Source of the DNA: CAYZXK01 sp964482395
Lineage (GTDB): Bacteria; Planctomycetota; Phycisphaerae; UBA1845; Fen-1342
DNA length: 27,127 nt
Reading direction: 5' to 3'
Assembly (NCBI GenBank): GCA_964482395.1
Contig: CAYZXK010000142.1
Coordinates: 1-27,127, forward strand
Under the pieces are notes generated by a model. That model searched no databases. It was given only the letters and a program-made list of their open reading frames with translations, and had not been told where the DNA came from. Numbering within the stretch: the first letter of the stretch is position 1; every line of letters starts with the position of its first letter. Positions 14,855-22,928 of this stretch are shown in pieces. The position numbers and the translations under genes are program-made.

Positions 14855-15985
14855 ATGGAACGCGGCGAAATCCTCCGCTGGCTGCGCGAACCCGACCAGC
14901 GCCGACTCCAGCCACTATGGCGACAGGCTGACGCGGTCCGAAAGGCCCGGGTCGGAGATGCCGTCTATCTGCGAGCCGTGGTCGAGATCTCCAACTTCTG
15001 CGTGCGACATTGCGAGTACTGCGGCTGGCGGGCCCCCAATCGCCAGATCGTGCGATATCGGATGAGCCAGGCGGAGATCCTGGCTTGCGCCCGGCAGGCA
15101 GCCTCCTGCGGCTGCGGTTCGATCACGCTCCAGGCCGGCGAGGATCCCGAAATCACCCCCGACTGGATGGCCGGCCTGATCCGCCAGATCAGAAGCGCGA
15201 CCCCGCTTACCGTGGGCCTCAGCCTCGGTGAGGTGGACCGGGAACCCCTCCGCGCCTGGCGAATGGCGGGAGCCGAACGCTACCTGCTGCGGTTCGAAAC
15301 CTCCAATCCTGCCCTTTACCAGCGCATCCATCCTCAACGGGTCGGACAGACCACCGACCGACTCAAGATTCTCGGTTGCCTGAGGGCGCTGGGCTATCAG
15401 GTCGGCAGCGGGGTAATGGTCGGGATCCCGGGCCAAACCTACGAAGACCTGGCCAATGACATCGAGCTGTTCGGACTACTCGACCTGGATTGGATCGGCG
15501 TCAGCCCGTACGAGCCACATCCGGACACACCGCTGGGCCAGGCGGCTGCTGCCGGGCAAGCCACCGGCAACGGCAGTTACCATTCGTCGAGCCTGGGCTC
15601 GGCCAGCGAATCCCAGGTGCCGAACACGGACCTGATGACCTACAAGGTGATCGCTCTAGCCCGGCTGGTCTGTCCGCGTGCCAGCATTTCCAGCACGACT
15701 CCGCTGGCCCATTCGAGCCGCAACGGGCACGAGCTGGGGCTGATGCGGGGTGCAAATGTGATCGTGCCGGACCTGACGCCGGCCCATTACCGGGCCAAAT
15801 CCGAAGTCGGCGGCCATGCCGTCGGGCCCGGCCAGTCGGCCGCCCGGCTGCACGCCCTGCTGAGACGCCAAATCGTCGGCCTGGGACGAGTGGTGGGGAC
15901 CGAGCCTGGCCGGGGTGGCAACCTTTACCGTCGCGGGCAAGCTGGCGGACCGGCCGGGTGGGGTGATTACAGATACCTGTTCTGA
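14855..15985 (+). CDS. hydE: HydE-like radical SAM enzyme
   Basis: This 376-residue radical SAM protein is closest by eye to HydE, the enzyme that helps build the diiron part of the [FeFe] hydrogenase H-cluster. The 4Fe-4S motif is FCVRHCEYC (C49, C53, C56). GWRAPNRQIVRYRM follows in HydE manner. Further family marks are TLQAGEDPEI, GLSLGEVDREPLRAWRMAGA, LLRFETSNPALYQRIHP and RGANVIVPDLTPAHYRA. After PHPDTPL (222-228) there is a Gly/Ser-rich insertion of roughly 25 residues compared with the Thermotoga enzyme as I remember it. Neither hydF, hydG nor an [FeFe] hydrogenase lies in the window; the hydrogenase here is [NiFe]. The related PylB or a HydE-like enzyme with another substrate cannot be excluded. 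The ribosome binding site before ATG 14855 is weak. Confidence 0.8.
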   Translation: MERGEILRWLREPDQRRLQPLWRQADAVRKARVGDAVYLRAVVEISNFCVRHCEYCGWRAPNRQIVRYRMSQAEILACARQAASCGCGSITLQAGEDPEITPDWMAGLIRQIRSATPLTVGLSLGEVDREPLRAWRMAGAERYLLRFETSNPALYQRIHPQRVGQTTDRLKILGCLRALGYQVGSGVMVGIPGQTYEDLANDIELFGLLDLDWIGVSPYEPHPDTPLGQAAAAGQATGNGSYHSSSLGSASESQVPNTDLMTYKVIALARLVCPRASISSTTPLAHSSRNGHELGLMRGANVIVPDLTPAHYRAKSEVGGHAVGPGQSAARLHALLRRQIVGLGRVVGTEPGRGGNLYRRGQAGGPAGWGDYRYLF

Positions 15986-16006
15986 TCCGGCCGGCAGGTT
16001 GGGCTG

Positions 16007-16035
16007 TTGGTGAGGGTGGAGCCGCTCCTTATACT
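16007..16035 (+). promoter_or_regulatory. tilS promoter, probably giving a leaderless transcript
   Basis: TTGGTG (16007-16012), exactly 17 bases, TATACT (16030-16035). The expected start of transcription at about 16042-16043 coincides with the GTG start codon at 16043. The TTG at 16007 could be read as a start codon but is better explained as the -35 box. Confidence 0.55.
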
Positions 16036-16042
16036 CCGGGCC

Positions 16043-17512
16043 GTGAACTGGGACGCATTTCTAAAGCAACTGCAAGCTTGGCTGGAAGTTCGCAAGCTTC
16101 TGAGCCGGGAAGCGAGCTGGGTGGTCGGCGTTTCAGGCGGGCCGGACTCGGCATTGCTGCTGCACGCCCTGAAATCGCTGTCCGACCGGCAGGGCCTGCA
16201 ATGGCGGATCTTCGCGGCCCACTTTCACCACGGCCTGCGGGGCGCGGAGGCCGATGCGGACGCCGCCTATGTCGCCCGGCTTTGCGAGACGCTCGGCTTG
16301 CCCCTCGAAACTCAGCGGGAAGACATCCGGGCCGCAGTCGAGCGGGAGGGCGGGTCCACCGAGGAGGTCGCTCGCCGACACCGCTACGACTTTCTGGAGC
16401 GGGTGGCTCTCAAACTGGGAAGCGATCTGGTCGCGGTCGGCCACCATGCGGACGATAACGCCGAGACGCTGCTGCACCGCATCTGCCGCGGGACCGGATT
16501 GCGTGGGCTGGCCGGGATTCGGGACGTTCGACCGATCCGGCCGGACAGTCACATCCGGCTGGTCCGGCCGCTGCTGGGGCAACGGCGGAGAACCATCGAG
16601 CAGATGTGCCGCCTGCGCGGGCTGGAGCTGCGCCTGGATAGCACGAATCGCTCGCCGGAATTCACCCGCGGTCGGATTCGGCACATGATCATGCCGCTGC
16701 TGGCCGAGCAGCTCAATCCCAACGTGGTCGAGGCGCTTTTGCGTTTGGGGGAACAGGCTCGCCTGTTGGGGACTTATCTGGAGGACGCCGCCGCTCGAAC
16801 CTTCGAGTCGCTGGTGATCTCGCAGCGGCCGGGTCAGGTGGTGCTGAACGTCCGGGCTCTGCTGGGCAAACAGCGGATCATCCAGGCGGAGGTGGTTCGT
16901 CGAGCGGTCTCGCTGGCCCTGGGACGCGAGCAGGACCTGAGTTTTGTGCATGTGGAGGCGATTCTGCGGCTGGCTGAAGACCCGGCCAGCGGCAAGGAAG
17001 TACATGTGCCGGGGCCAGCCGCGGTTCGCAAGCAATACGATCGGCTGGAGTTTTGTCCACTGGGGGAAGATGAGCCGCCGCCGGAGCTGGGGATCGTGTT
17101 CGTGTCCTGTCCGGGCCGGACGCTGCTGCCGGCTTTGGGGCTGGCGCTGAATGTGGAGATTCGCGAGCTTACCCGGGAGCAGATGGAACCCCTGTTTCAG
17201 AACCGCAATCCGCTGGAGGAATGGCTGGACTATGAAGCGGTGCAGCCGCCGCTGCTGGTACGCGGGCGACGGGACGGCGACCGGTTCCACCCGCTGGGCA
17301 CGCCGGGGCTCAAGACGGTCGGTGACTTTTTCACCGAACAGAAGATTGATCCGCGGGTCCGGGCCCGGACCGGCATTCTCTGCGACCAGCAGGGTCCGCT
17401 CTGGGTCATGCCGTTCCGCATCGACCAGCGAGCCAGGCTTCGGCCGGAGACCCGAAAGGCGCTGCACCTGGTGTTGACTCCTTACTCGATCCGGCCTCCG
17501 GCGCCAGCATGA
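16043..17512 (+). CDS. tilS: tRNA(Ile)-lysidine synthase
   Basis: TilS attaches lysine to C34 of the CAU-anticodon tRNA-Ile so that it reads AUA codons; it is essential in most bacteria. The ATP-binding PP-loop motif is SGGPDS (31-36 from the GTG). AAHFHHGLRG and VGHHADDNAETLLHRICRGTGLRGLAG follow in the N-terminal domain, and RPLLGQRRRTIE leads into the central domain. The C-terminal TilS domain is visible as RGRRDGDRFHPLGTPGLK and VGDFFTEQKI. At 489 residues it is slightly long but normal. A frame extends 12 codons further to a TTG at 16007, but that codon lies in the proposed -35 box. There is no ribosome binding site before GTG 16043, consistent with leaderless translation. The stop overlaps the following gene by ATGA. 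Confidence 0.93.
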   Translation: MNWDAFLKQLQAWLEVRKLLSREASWVVGVSGGPDSALLLHALKSLSDRQGLQWRIFAAHFHHGLRGAEADADAAYVARLCETLGLPLETQREDIRAAVEREGGSTEEVARRHRYDFLERVALKLGSDLVAVGHHADDNAETLLHRICRGTGLRGLAGIRDVRPIRPDSHIRLVRPLLGQRRRTIEQMCRLRGLELRLDSTNRSPEFTRGRIRHMIMPLLAEQLNPNVVEALLRLGEQARLLGTYLEDAAARTFESLVISQRPGQVVLNVRALLGKQRIIQAEVVRRAVSLALGREQDLSFVHVEAILRLAEDPASGKEVHVPGPAAVRKQYDRLEFCPLGEDEPPPELGIVFVSCPGRTLLPALGLALNVEIRELTREQMEPLFQNRNPLEEWLDYEAVQPPLLVRGRRDGDRFHPLGTPGLKTVGDFFTEQKIDPRVRARTGILCDQQGPLWVMPFRIDQRARLRPETRKALHLVLTPYSIRPPAPA

Positions 17513-18741
17513 AAATCGCATCTCGGACCGCGGTCGTCCTGTTGTGCGCGGCATTGGCCCTGCGTGCCGGATGGGTGGTCTATTGTTGGGCGAGCCAGGG
17601 GCCGGCGCTGGAGTACCCCGACGAACAGCTTCACTGGCAACTGGCCGCCAACCTGGTCCGTCACGGCACGCTGATCACCGACGACGGCCGGATGGCCCCG
17701 CGTATGCCGGCGTATCCGCTTTTTCTGGCCGTTTTTGCCGGCCTGGGTCAGACCGGTATTCTGGCAGCCCGGCTGGCTCAAGCCGGGTTGGGGACGGGGA
17801 CCGTGGGGCTGGTCTACTGGCTGGCAAGGTCGGCTCTCGGCCGCCGGGCGGCTCTGGTGTGCGGTCTGCTGGCCTGCTGCGACCCGTTCGCGATCTTCTT
17901 CTCGAACCTGATCCTCACCGAGGTGCTCTTCACCCTGATAGCGACCGGTCTGACCGCTTGCGCGTGGCGCTGGCTGGTCAGCCGCGGCGAGAGTCTGGCG
18001 GCGCTGTTGGGGCTGGCGGTGCTGGGTCCGCTGGCAGTGCTGACTCGAGCCTCCGCGGCGGGGTGGATTCCACTGCTTTGGCTGCTGCTGGTCTGGATGG
18101 GCAGGCATTCGCGGCAGAGGCTGCTTTGCTTGGCGGTGTGTCCGGCAGTGCTAGTCGCCTGCCTCCTGCCCTGGGGCGTGCGGAACAAGATCGCACTGGA
18201 TTCGTTCGCCTGGCTGTCCACCAATGGCGGCGCCAGCCTCTACGATGGCCAGGGACCGCAGGCGGACGGCAGCGGCAACCAAGCGTTCCTGCATGAGCTA
18301 CCGGAGTTGCAGGACCTGGACGAAGTCGGCCTGGATCAGACCCTGACGCGCATGGCTTTTACGCAGATGCGACTGGACCCGCAGCGTGTCTTACGTCTGG
18401 CTGGACGGAAGCTGCTGCGGACCTGGAACCCGCTCCCCAACGTGGCCGAGTATCGCAGCGGCTGGCCGGCGGCGATCGGCGCGGGCTATACGATCGTCTT
18501 GCTGCTGACCGCGGCCGCCGGGTCGCTGCGCGGCATCGCGGGCTGGGCTAGACAGCCGGCTGGATGCCGAAGTTGGCTGACGCTGCTTTGGCTTCCGGTT
18601 GTGTACTTCACGCTGGTGCACTGCGTGTACGTTGGGAGCGTCCGATATCGAGTTCCATTGCACCCGCTGCTGGGGCTGGCAGCGGGGGGGCTCTTTCGTC
18701 CGATAACCGGGCTAGACCAACCCGGCAGCGGACGAAGTTAG
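17509..18741 (+). CDS. GT-C family glycosyltransferase (ArnT/PMT-like integral membrane protein)
   Basis: This is a 410-residue membrane protein with around nine to ten hydrophobic segments. The first loop carries YPDEQLHWQLAANL (36-49), with the acidic pair D38-E39 typical of lipid-phosphate-sugar-dependent GT-C transferases of the PMT/ArnT group. AYPLFLAVFAGLG and CDPFAIFFSNLILTEVLFTL are also characteristic. It presumably moves a sugar from a polyprenyl-phosphate donor on the outer side of the inner membrane to a lipid, glycan or protein acceptor; which one cannot be told. The ATG overlaps the tilS stop by ATGA, so the two share a transcript despite unrelated roles. It is shorter than full-length ArnT and lacks a large C-terminal periplasmic domain. 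Confidence 0.82.
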   Translation: MKIASRTAVVLLCAALALRAGWVVYCWASQGPALEYPDEQLHWQLAANLVRHGTLITDDGRMAPRMPAYPLFLAVFAGLGQTGILAARLAQAGLGTGTVGLVYWLARSALGRRAALVCGLLACCDPFAIFFSNLILTEVLFTLIATGLTACAWRWLVSRGESLAALLGLAVLGPLAVLTRASAAGWIPLLWLLLVWMGRHSRQRLLCLAVCPAVLVACLLPWGVRNKIALDSFAWLSTNGGASLYDGQGPQADGSGNQAFLHELPELQDLDEVGLDQTLTRMAFTQMRLDPQRVLRLAGRKLLRTWNPLPNVAEYRSGWPAAIGAGYTIVLLLTAAAGSLRGIAGWARQPAGCRSWLTLLWLPVVYFTLVHCVYVGSVRYRVPLHPLLGLAAGGLFRPITGLDQPGSGRS

Positions 18742-18776
18742 TTGGTTGATTCGGATACCAGCGGGGGCCCAGATCG

Positions 18777-18785
18777 TGGTACAAT
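18777..18785 (+). promoter_or_regulatory. Extended -10 promoter (TGG-TACAAT)
   Basis: TG one base before TACAAT (18780-18785), just after the glycosyltransferase gene ends. No good -35 is seen, which extended -10 promoters tolerate. It would start a transcript near 18791, about 290 bases ahead of the next gene. Confidence 0.45.
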
Positions 18786-18790
18786 GCGCG

Positions 18791-19081
18791 CAATAAGCCC
18801 GGAGAGTCGGTCCCAAGCGGAACGGGACGACCGCCGGCCCCGGAGACCGTTAACGCAACAGGCCGGATGACAGCCCAGGCGGCAGGCTACCGGTGGCCGG
18901 TCGATAACGGCTTCAACTGCCGAGCACTAAGGTCGTTCCGGACAAGCGGACGCGAAGCTGACGGCATCGTTCACCCTGCAATGGCCGGGTCACGGGCGAG
19001 AAGCGGCACTTCTGCCGTGGAGTCGGCGGATACGTGGAGGTGTGTTTCGGCAGCGGCTTCATGTACAGGAGAAACAGACCA
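18791..19081 (+). promoter_or_regulatory. Long, potentially structured 5' leader
   Basis: No supported reading frame fills this stretch. Possible helices are GTCCC/GGGAC (18810-18814 with 18824-18828), CCGGCC/GGCCGG (18834-18839 with 18861-18866) and CGGCA/TGCCG around a CTTC loop (19004-19017). The dense GC makes some pairing expected by chance. AGGAG before ATG 19082 is the ribosome binding site. Confidence 0.3.
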
Positions 19082-20293
19082 ATGAGGACAAGACAATTTG
19101 TACTGCGGACCTGGCTGGTGCCGGCCCTGTTGCTGGTCGGCGTGCTCAGCTTGCCGGCAGCGGGAGCCGATCGTGTGGTGCTGTGCGAGGAATTCACCAA
19201 CACGGGCTGTGGCTACTGCTCCTACGCCGGTCAGGCGTTGAACATGATGCTCAACAACTTCCCGAACACGTTCACGCTGGTGCAGATCCACATCGGCGAC
19301 AGCTACGCGACCCCCTGGGGGAACGCCAGGCAGACTTTTTATGGCGTGACCGGGACGCCCACCGCGTGGTTTGATGGGATGCTGGAGTGCGTGGGGGCGT
19401 ACACCAACGTGACGCAGCAGTACAACTGGTACCTCAGCAAGTACAACGCACGCCGAGCGGTCCCCACGGACGTCACGATCACGGCCACGGGGGTCCAGCA
19501 AATCGGTCAGACGTTCCTGATCCGGACCCGGATATGCATCGAGCCGGGCGGGACGGCCAAGACCATGCGCATCTACATGGTCCAGGTGTTGGATCATTGG
19601 CCCTCGTCACCGACCTACCACCGGAACGGGTTCAAGCAGGCTGCCGCGACCCAGGATATCACCTTGTCGCCGGGCAGTTGCCAGACGATCAGCCGGACCT
19701 TCACTTTCGACGCCGGCAGTTGGGCTGACCCCAACAACATCAAGATTATCGTCTGGGCCCAGGTTCCCAACGCCGCCGCTCCGGCCAACGTGTATCAGGC
19801 CCACAATATGAACTGGCCGTTCCCGGGCGACTGTAACGCCAATGGCCAGCCGGACCCGTTGGATATTTCCAGCGGCTTAGCTGAGGACTGCAATTCCAAC
19901 GGCGTCCCGGACGAGTGCGACATTGCCGGCAGCTACTCCAAAGACTGCAACGAGAATAACGTGCCGGACGAGTGCGACCTGGCGGAAGGAACGTCCGAGG
20001 ATTGCAACGACAACGATGTGCCCGATGAGTGCGACATCGCCGAGGGGACCTCGCAGGACAACAATGGCAACGGCATCCCCGATGAATGCGAGATACTCCG
20101 CGGGGATGTTAACTGCGACGGGACGGTCGGGTTCGGCGACATCAACGCCTTCGTGCTGATGATGACCGACCCGGCAGCCTGGCAGGCGACGTACACCTGC
20201 CCGTTCCTCAATGGTGACATCAATGAGGACGGGACGGTGGGCTTTGGGGACATCAACCCGTTCGTAGCTCTGCTGACCTCGGGTACGCCCTGA
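19082..20293 (+). CDS. Secreted Omp28-like thioredoxin-fold protein with calcium-loop repeats and dockerin-like pair
   Basis: This exported 403-residue protein has a signal peptide ending at AAGA (26-29). Residues 30-240 form a thioredoxin-fold module related to Omp28 proteins, with CGYC (43-46) and cis-proline region TPTA (92-95). Over K160-A240 it matches the module in the hydrogenase cytochrome without gaps, 56 of 81 residues identical by eye. Residues 250-337 are five tandem 19-residue units of the DCNxNxVPDECD type. Two dockerin-like loops follow, DVNCDGTVGFGDIN (342-355) and DINEDGTVGFGDIN (380-393), ending PFVALLTSGTP. The CxxC suggests disulfide chemistry or a structural disulfide outside the cytoplasm. 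The dockerin end probably serves attachment or sorting (inference). AGGAG lies 10 bases before the ATG. Confidence 0.88.
   Translation: MRTRQFVLRTWLVPALLLVGVLSLPAAGADRVVLCEEFTNTGCGYCSYAGQALNMMLNNFPNTFTLVQIHIGDSYATPWGNARQTFYGVTGTPTAWFDGMLECVGAYTNVTQQYNWYLSKYNARRAVPTDVTITATGVQQIGQTFLIRTRICIEPGGTAKTMRIYMVQVLDHWPSSPTYHRNGFKQAAATQDITLSPGSCQTISRTFTFDAGSWADPNNIKIIVWAQVPNAAAPANVYQAHNMNWPFPGDCNANGQPDPLDISSGLAEDCNSNGVPDECDIAGSYSKDCNENNVPDECDLAEGTSEDCNDNDVPDECDIAEGTSQDNNGNGIPDECEILRGDVNCDGTVGFGDINAFVLMMTDPAAWQATYTCPFLNGDINEDGTVGFGDINPFVALLTSGTP
19829..20092 (+). repeat. Tandem 57-base repeats encoding calcium-loop units
   Basis: Four full 57-base units and one partial unit encode 19-residue repeats beginning D-C-N-x-N (the last begins D-N-N). 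The first unit (PDPLD) is degenerate; the three middle ones keep PDECD. Confidence 0.85.
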
Positions 20294-20321
20294 CCGGGGG
20301 CCGACCCGCTCAGCGATCGGA

Positions 20322-20353
20322 GGCAGCCCCGGCCGAAACCGGCCGGGGCTGCC
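20322..20353. terminator. Strong hairpin between converging genes
   Basis: GGCAGCCCCGGCC (20322-20334) pairs perfectly with GGCCGGGGCTGCC (20341-20353); one more G-C pair closes a four-base loop. It lies 29 bases after the dockerin gene stop and could also serve the converging minus-strand gene. There is no T-run on either side. Confidence 0.6.
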
Positions 20354-20491
20354 GTATGCGCCGACCGGCCGCGAGGAGTGGAAAGCCCCGGCGGTCGGGG
20401 GTCGCAAAGATCAAGACCGGTCGGCGGGGGCCGCGGCCGGGAGGGTCCGTGGCGCGCAGCAGGGCTTTCCGGCGGCGGAATACCGCTCGGG

Positions 20492-21238
20492 TCACCAGAA
20501 CGACCAGTCTCCAACGCGCAGGACGAGCAGGTACAGGACGAAGTTGGTATAGGCGTGGAGCAGGACCAGGCAGAGGATGCTTCGTGTCCAGTAGAAGACT
20601 CCGTTGAAGGCCATCCAGCACAGGATGCTCACACCCCAGTTGCCGGGGTGTTGCAGGGTGGAGATCAGCGAAGTGCCCAGGAAAGACAGCCAAGTGAAGG
20701 TGCCCAGCGGGACCCGCTCGAAGTTGTGCCAGTCGATCAGTGCCCGCAACAAGAATGCCCGCCAGAACAGCTCTTCGACGACCGGGACCGCGGTGCAGGC
20801 CACGAGCCAGCGGAGTGTCCAGGTGGCCCAGAACAGTCCACCGGCGCCCAGTTGCTGGCGGGGGTCGATCACCACTTTCTCGCCCGGGATGATGGGCAGC
20901 CATCCACCCAGTCCGATCCGGTCGAGCAAGCCCTGCCCCACCACCCAGCCCCAGGCCACCAATGATCCGCCCGCGATGACGATCGGCCAATGGGCCTGGC
21001 CCCAGGGCGGCAGGTGCCGGCGGAAGAGCCAGACCACCGCCAGGGAGGCTACGCCGCGGAGCAGAATCGCCGCCGGCTGCCAGACCGGCGGCACCAGGTA
21101 GGTGACGCCCAACAGGGCCAGGAAGACCCCCAGGGGCGCGACCAGTACCAAATCGGGCCGGGCGGTGGCCAGACGGTCCAGGTGCCCGGCAGCGACAGAT
21201 CGGGTATGCTGGTTATCGGCCATTGTCGGACTAACCAT
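20492..21238 (-). CDS. CAAX prenyl protease-related (CPBP) membrane protein, exosortase-associated type
   Basis: This is a 248-residue membrane protein of the CPBP/Abi intramembrane protease family. The first motif is EELFWRAFLLR (155-165, E155, E156 and R160). The second is LQHPGNWG with H197, and the third is LLHAYTNF with H228, so all catalytic positions are present. About seven hydrophobic segments are seen from residue 32 onward. The spacing and the WRAFLLR and QHPGNW wording resemble the CAAX-related proteins found with PEP-CTERM/exosortase systems, which fits the sorting-tail protein at the right edge. ATG 21238 and ATG 21223 are both possible and neither has a good ribosome binding site. 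Frames further upstream to 21487 overlap the divergent gene and are not credible. Confidence 0.82.
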   Translation of the reverse strand: MVSPTMADNQHTRSVAAGHLDRLATARPDLVLVAPLGVFLALLGVTYLVPPVWQPAAILLRGVASLAVVWLFRRHLPPWGQAHWPIVIAGGSLVAWGWVVGQGLLDRIGLGGWLPIIPGEKVVIDPRQQLGAGGLFWATWTLRWLVACTAVPVVEELFWRAFLLRALIDWHNFERVPLGTFTWLSFLGTSLISTLQHPGNWGVSILCWMAFNGVFYWTRSILCLVLLHAYTNFVLYLLVLRVGDWSFW

Positions 21239-21322
21239 GGTATCAGACTGCTGTCCAAAGTGTATATGTCTCTGGCCCGGCGTTTGGCCAGGGCTCGGAA
21301 CGCATGCTTTGTTGAGGACGGA

Positions 21323-22663
21323 ATGATGTTCAAGCCGCATGGCGCTGCTCTTGGGAGTTTCCTGCTGGGCTGGGCGGCCCTGGCCGCGGCCCAGGACGTG
21401 TCGGTCGAACAAAACAAGCTGTTGGCGAGGCGGTCGGCCGAAGCGGACGCCTACCGCAAGCTGGCCGAGGCGGTCTATGGGCTGCAAATCAACTCGCGGA
21501 CATATGTCAGGGACTTCGTCACCGAGTCGGACGACATCCGCAGCGAAGTAGACACGTTCATCAAAGGCGTCCGGCTGGGGACGCCCACCTGGTACGAGGA
21601 CGGGTCATGCGAGGTGCCGGCGGAAGTCACGGTGGCCAAAGTGATCGAGACGCTGCGGACGGCGCATGACCGGTACTACAAGGGCGAGGACATCAAGACC
21701 GCGGACTTCGAGTCGATGGCCAGCCGCATCGAAAAAAAGGTCATCAAGGTGGTCGGCAACGGGGCGCCGCGGCCGGACCTGCCGCCGGACCTGCCAAGCG
21801 GGGTGGCCGAAATCCTCGGGCCGGCACCGCCCGCCCCCGGCCGGCCGCCAATCCCGGAAATCTGGCTGAGCCTGGGGCCGCAGAGCGCCCAGGCCCGGTT
21901 GATGGCCCTGCGAGCCGCCCGGCTGGACGCGATCCGAAGGCTGGCTGAGCGGATCAAGGGGTTGCGACTAACCTCGCGGACCTTCGTTCGGGACTTCGTA
22001 CCCGAAAGCGATGAAATCCGCACGGAATTGGACACCCGACTGGCCTCGGCGGGCGAGGAGGTCAGCAGCTATCTGCATCATGATGAGCTGATTGCCGAAG
22101 TGACCATGCGGCTGTCGACCGAGCAGGTCATAACCACGATCAAGGAGCTGCACAGCCGACGTTACACGGATGACCCGGACGACCTCCGCGGGCACGACAT
22201 CGTGGATATCGTCAAGACGGTGGTCAAGAAGGACTTCGAAGCGACCGGGTACGGGATACCGCCGCCGCAGTACCTGCGGAGGTATAACGAGGTCGCGGCC
22301 ATGCCGGTGCCGGACTGGGCCATGGGGCAGATCGAGGCCACCGGTGCGGGAACTGATCCCGAAATAAACACTCCGCAGGGGCGACTCCGGGCCGCCCGGG
22401 CCGCGGAGCTGGACGCCAAGCGCAAGTTGGCTGAGCAAATCGCCGGTCTGAGAATCGAGAGCAGCACGACAGTCCGGGATTTCGTAACCGAGCACGACAA
22501 CCTGCAAGTTCTGGTGGATGCGATCCTACTAGACGCCCGCGTCACCCGTACCAGTTTCACCGACGGGGAGGCTCAGGTGACCGTCTCGGTTCCGGGCATG
22601 CGAGTGTGGGACGTGCTCAACGATGAGTTGGGCCGGCGGTCGAAGCGGCCCGCGTCGCAGTAG
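21323..22663 (+). CDS. Exported protein with three LPP20-like repeats
   Basis: The 446-residue protein has a signal peptide (1-24, ending AAAQ) and then three copies of a domain of about 80 residues at 34-113, 193-275 and 355-435. Each copy begins with a helix of the A-x-x-x-[A/L]DAxRKLAE type, then GLxxxSxTxVRDFV[TP]E, a segment with the acidic residues of SDEIR, and a beta strand ending E-V-T-V. This is the pattern of LPP20-family lipoproteins as I know it, although no lipobox cysteine is present here. The linkers between copies also match one another (both contain a G-x-G-x-P segment), so the real unit is about 160 residues. GAGG lies five bases before ATG 21323. It heads a four-gene cluster. 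Function is unknown; relatives are associated with the outer membrane or flagella. Confidence 0.78.
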   Translation: MMFKPHGAALGSFLLGWAALAAAQDVSVEQNKLLARRSAEADAYRKLAEAVYGLQINSRTYVRDFVTESDDIRSEVDTFIKGVRLGTPTWYEDGSCEVPAEVTVAKVIETLRTAHDRYYKGEDIKTADFESMASRIEKKVIKVVGNGAPRPDLPPDLPSGVAEILGPAPPAPGRPPIPEIWLSLGPQSAQARLMALRAARLDAIRRLAERIKGLRLTSRTFVRDFVPESDEIRTELDTRLASAGEEVSSYLHHDELIAEVTMRLSTEQVITTIKELHSRRYTDDPDDLRGHDIVDIVKTVVKKDFEATGYGIPPPQYLRRYNEVAAMPVPDWAMGQIEATGAGTDPEINTPQGRLRAARAAELDAKRKLAEQIAGLRIESSTTVRDFVTEHDNLQVLVDAILLDARVTRTSFTDGEAQVTVSVPGMRVWDVLNDELGRRSKRPASQ

Positions 22664-22743
22664 CGGGCTTGAGGCCCCGCGCCAGTCAAGGAAGTATCGG
22701 TGTCGGAGCGTGGCCGTCTGAGCGGGGCGTCGAGGAGTGCAAC

Positions 22744-22908
22744 ATGTTCAAGTGGTGTGGCCGGCTGATGATGCTGATTTGCGGGTTGCTGGTGCTGACC
22801 ACGCTGGTAGGGTGCCATAAACGCGAGCACCGCACCATGCGGGTGCATGAAGAGCGACACGAAGGGCCGGTCGAAGAACAAAGCCCGGGCGAGATGATCG
22901 TCGAATAG
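22744..22908 (+). CDS. Small lipoprotein, His/Glu-rich
   Basis: This 54-residue protein has a lipoprotein signal: CGRLMMLICGLLVLTTLVGC ends in lipobox cysteine 24. The mature part, about 30 residues, is charged and rich in His, Arg and Glu (HKREHRTMRVHEERHEGP), ending GEMIVE. GAGGAG stands before the ATG at the proper distance. A longer frame from 22669 adds a non-signal N-terminus and is less likely. It sits between the two LPP20-repeat genes with gaps of 80 and 20 bases, so it probably belongs to the same transcript. I do not recognise a family. Confidence 0.7.
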   Translation: MFKWCGRLMMLICGLLVLTTLVGCHKREHRTMRVHEERHEGPVEEQSPGEMIVE

Positions 22909-22928
22909 TCGCGACCTTGAGCGACCGC

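Noticed and set aside
19829..20092. CRISPR-like array from the regular 57-base repeats
   Set aside because: The repeats are in frame, vary at third positions and encode calcium-loop units of a secreted protein.
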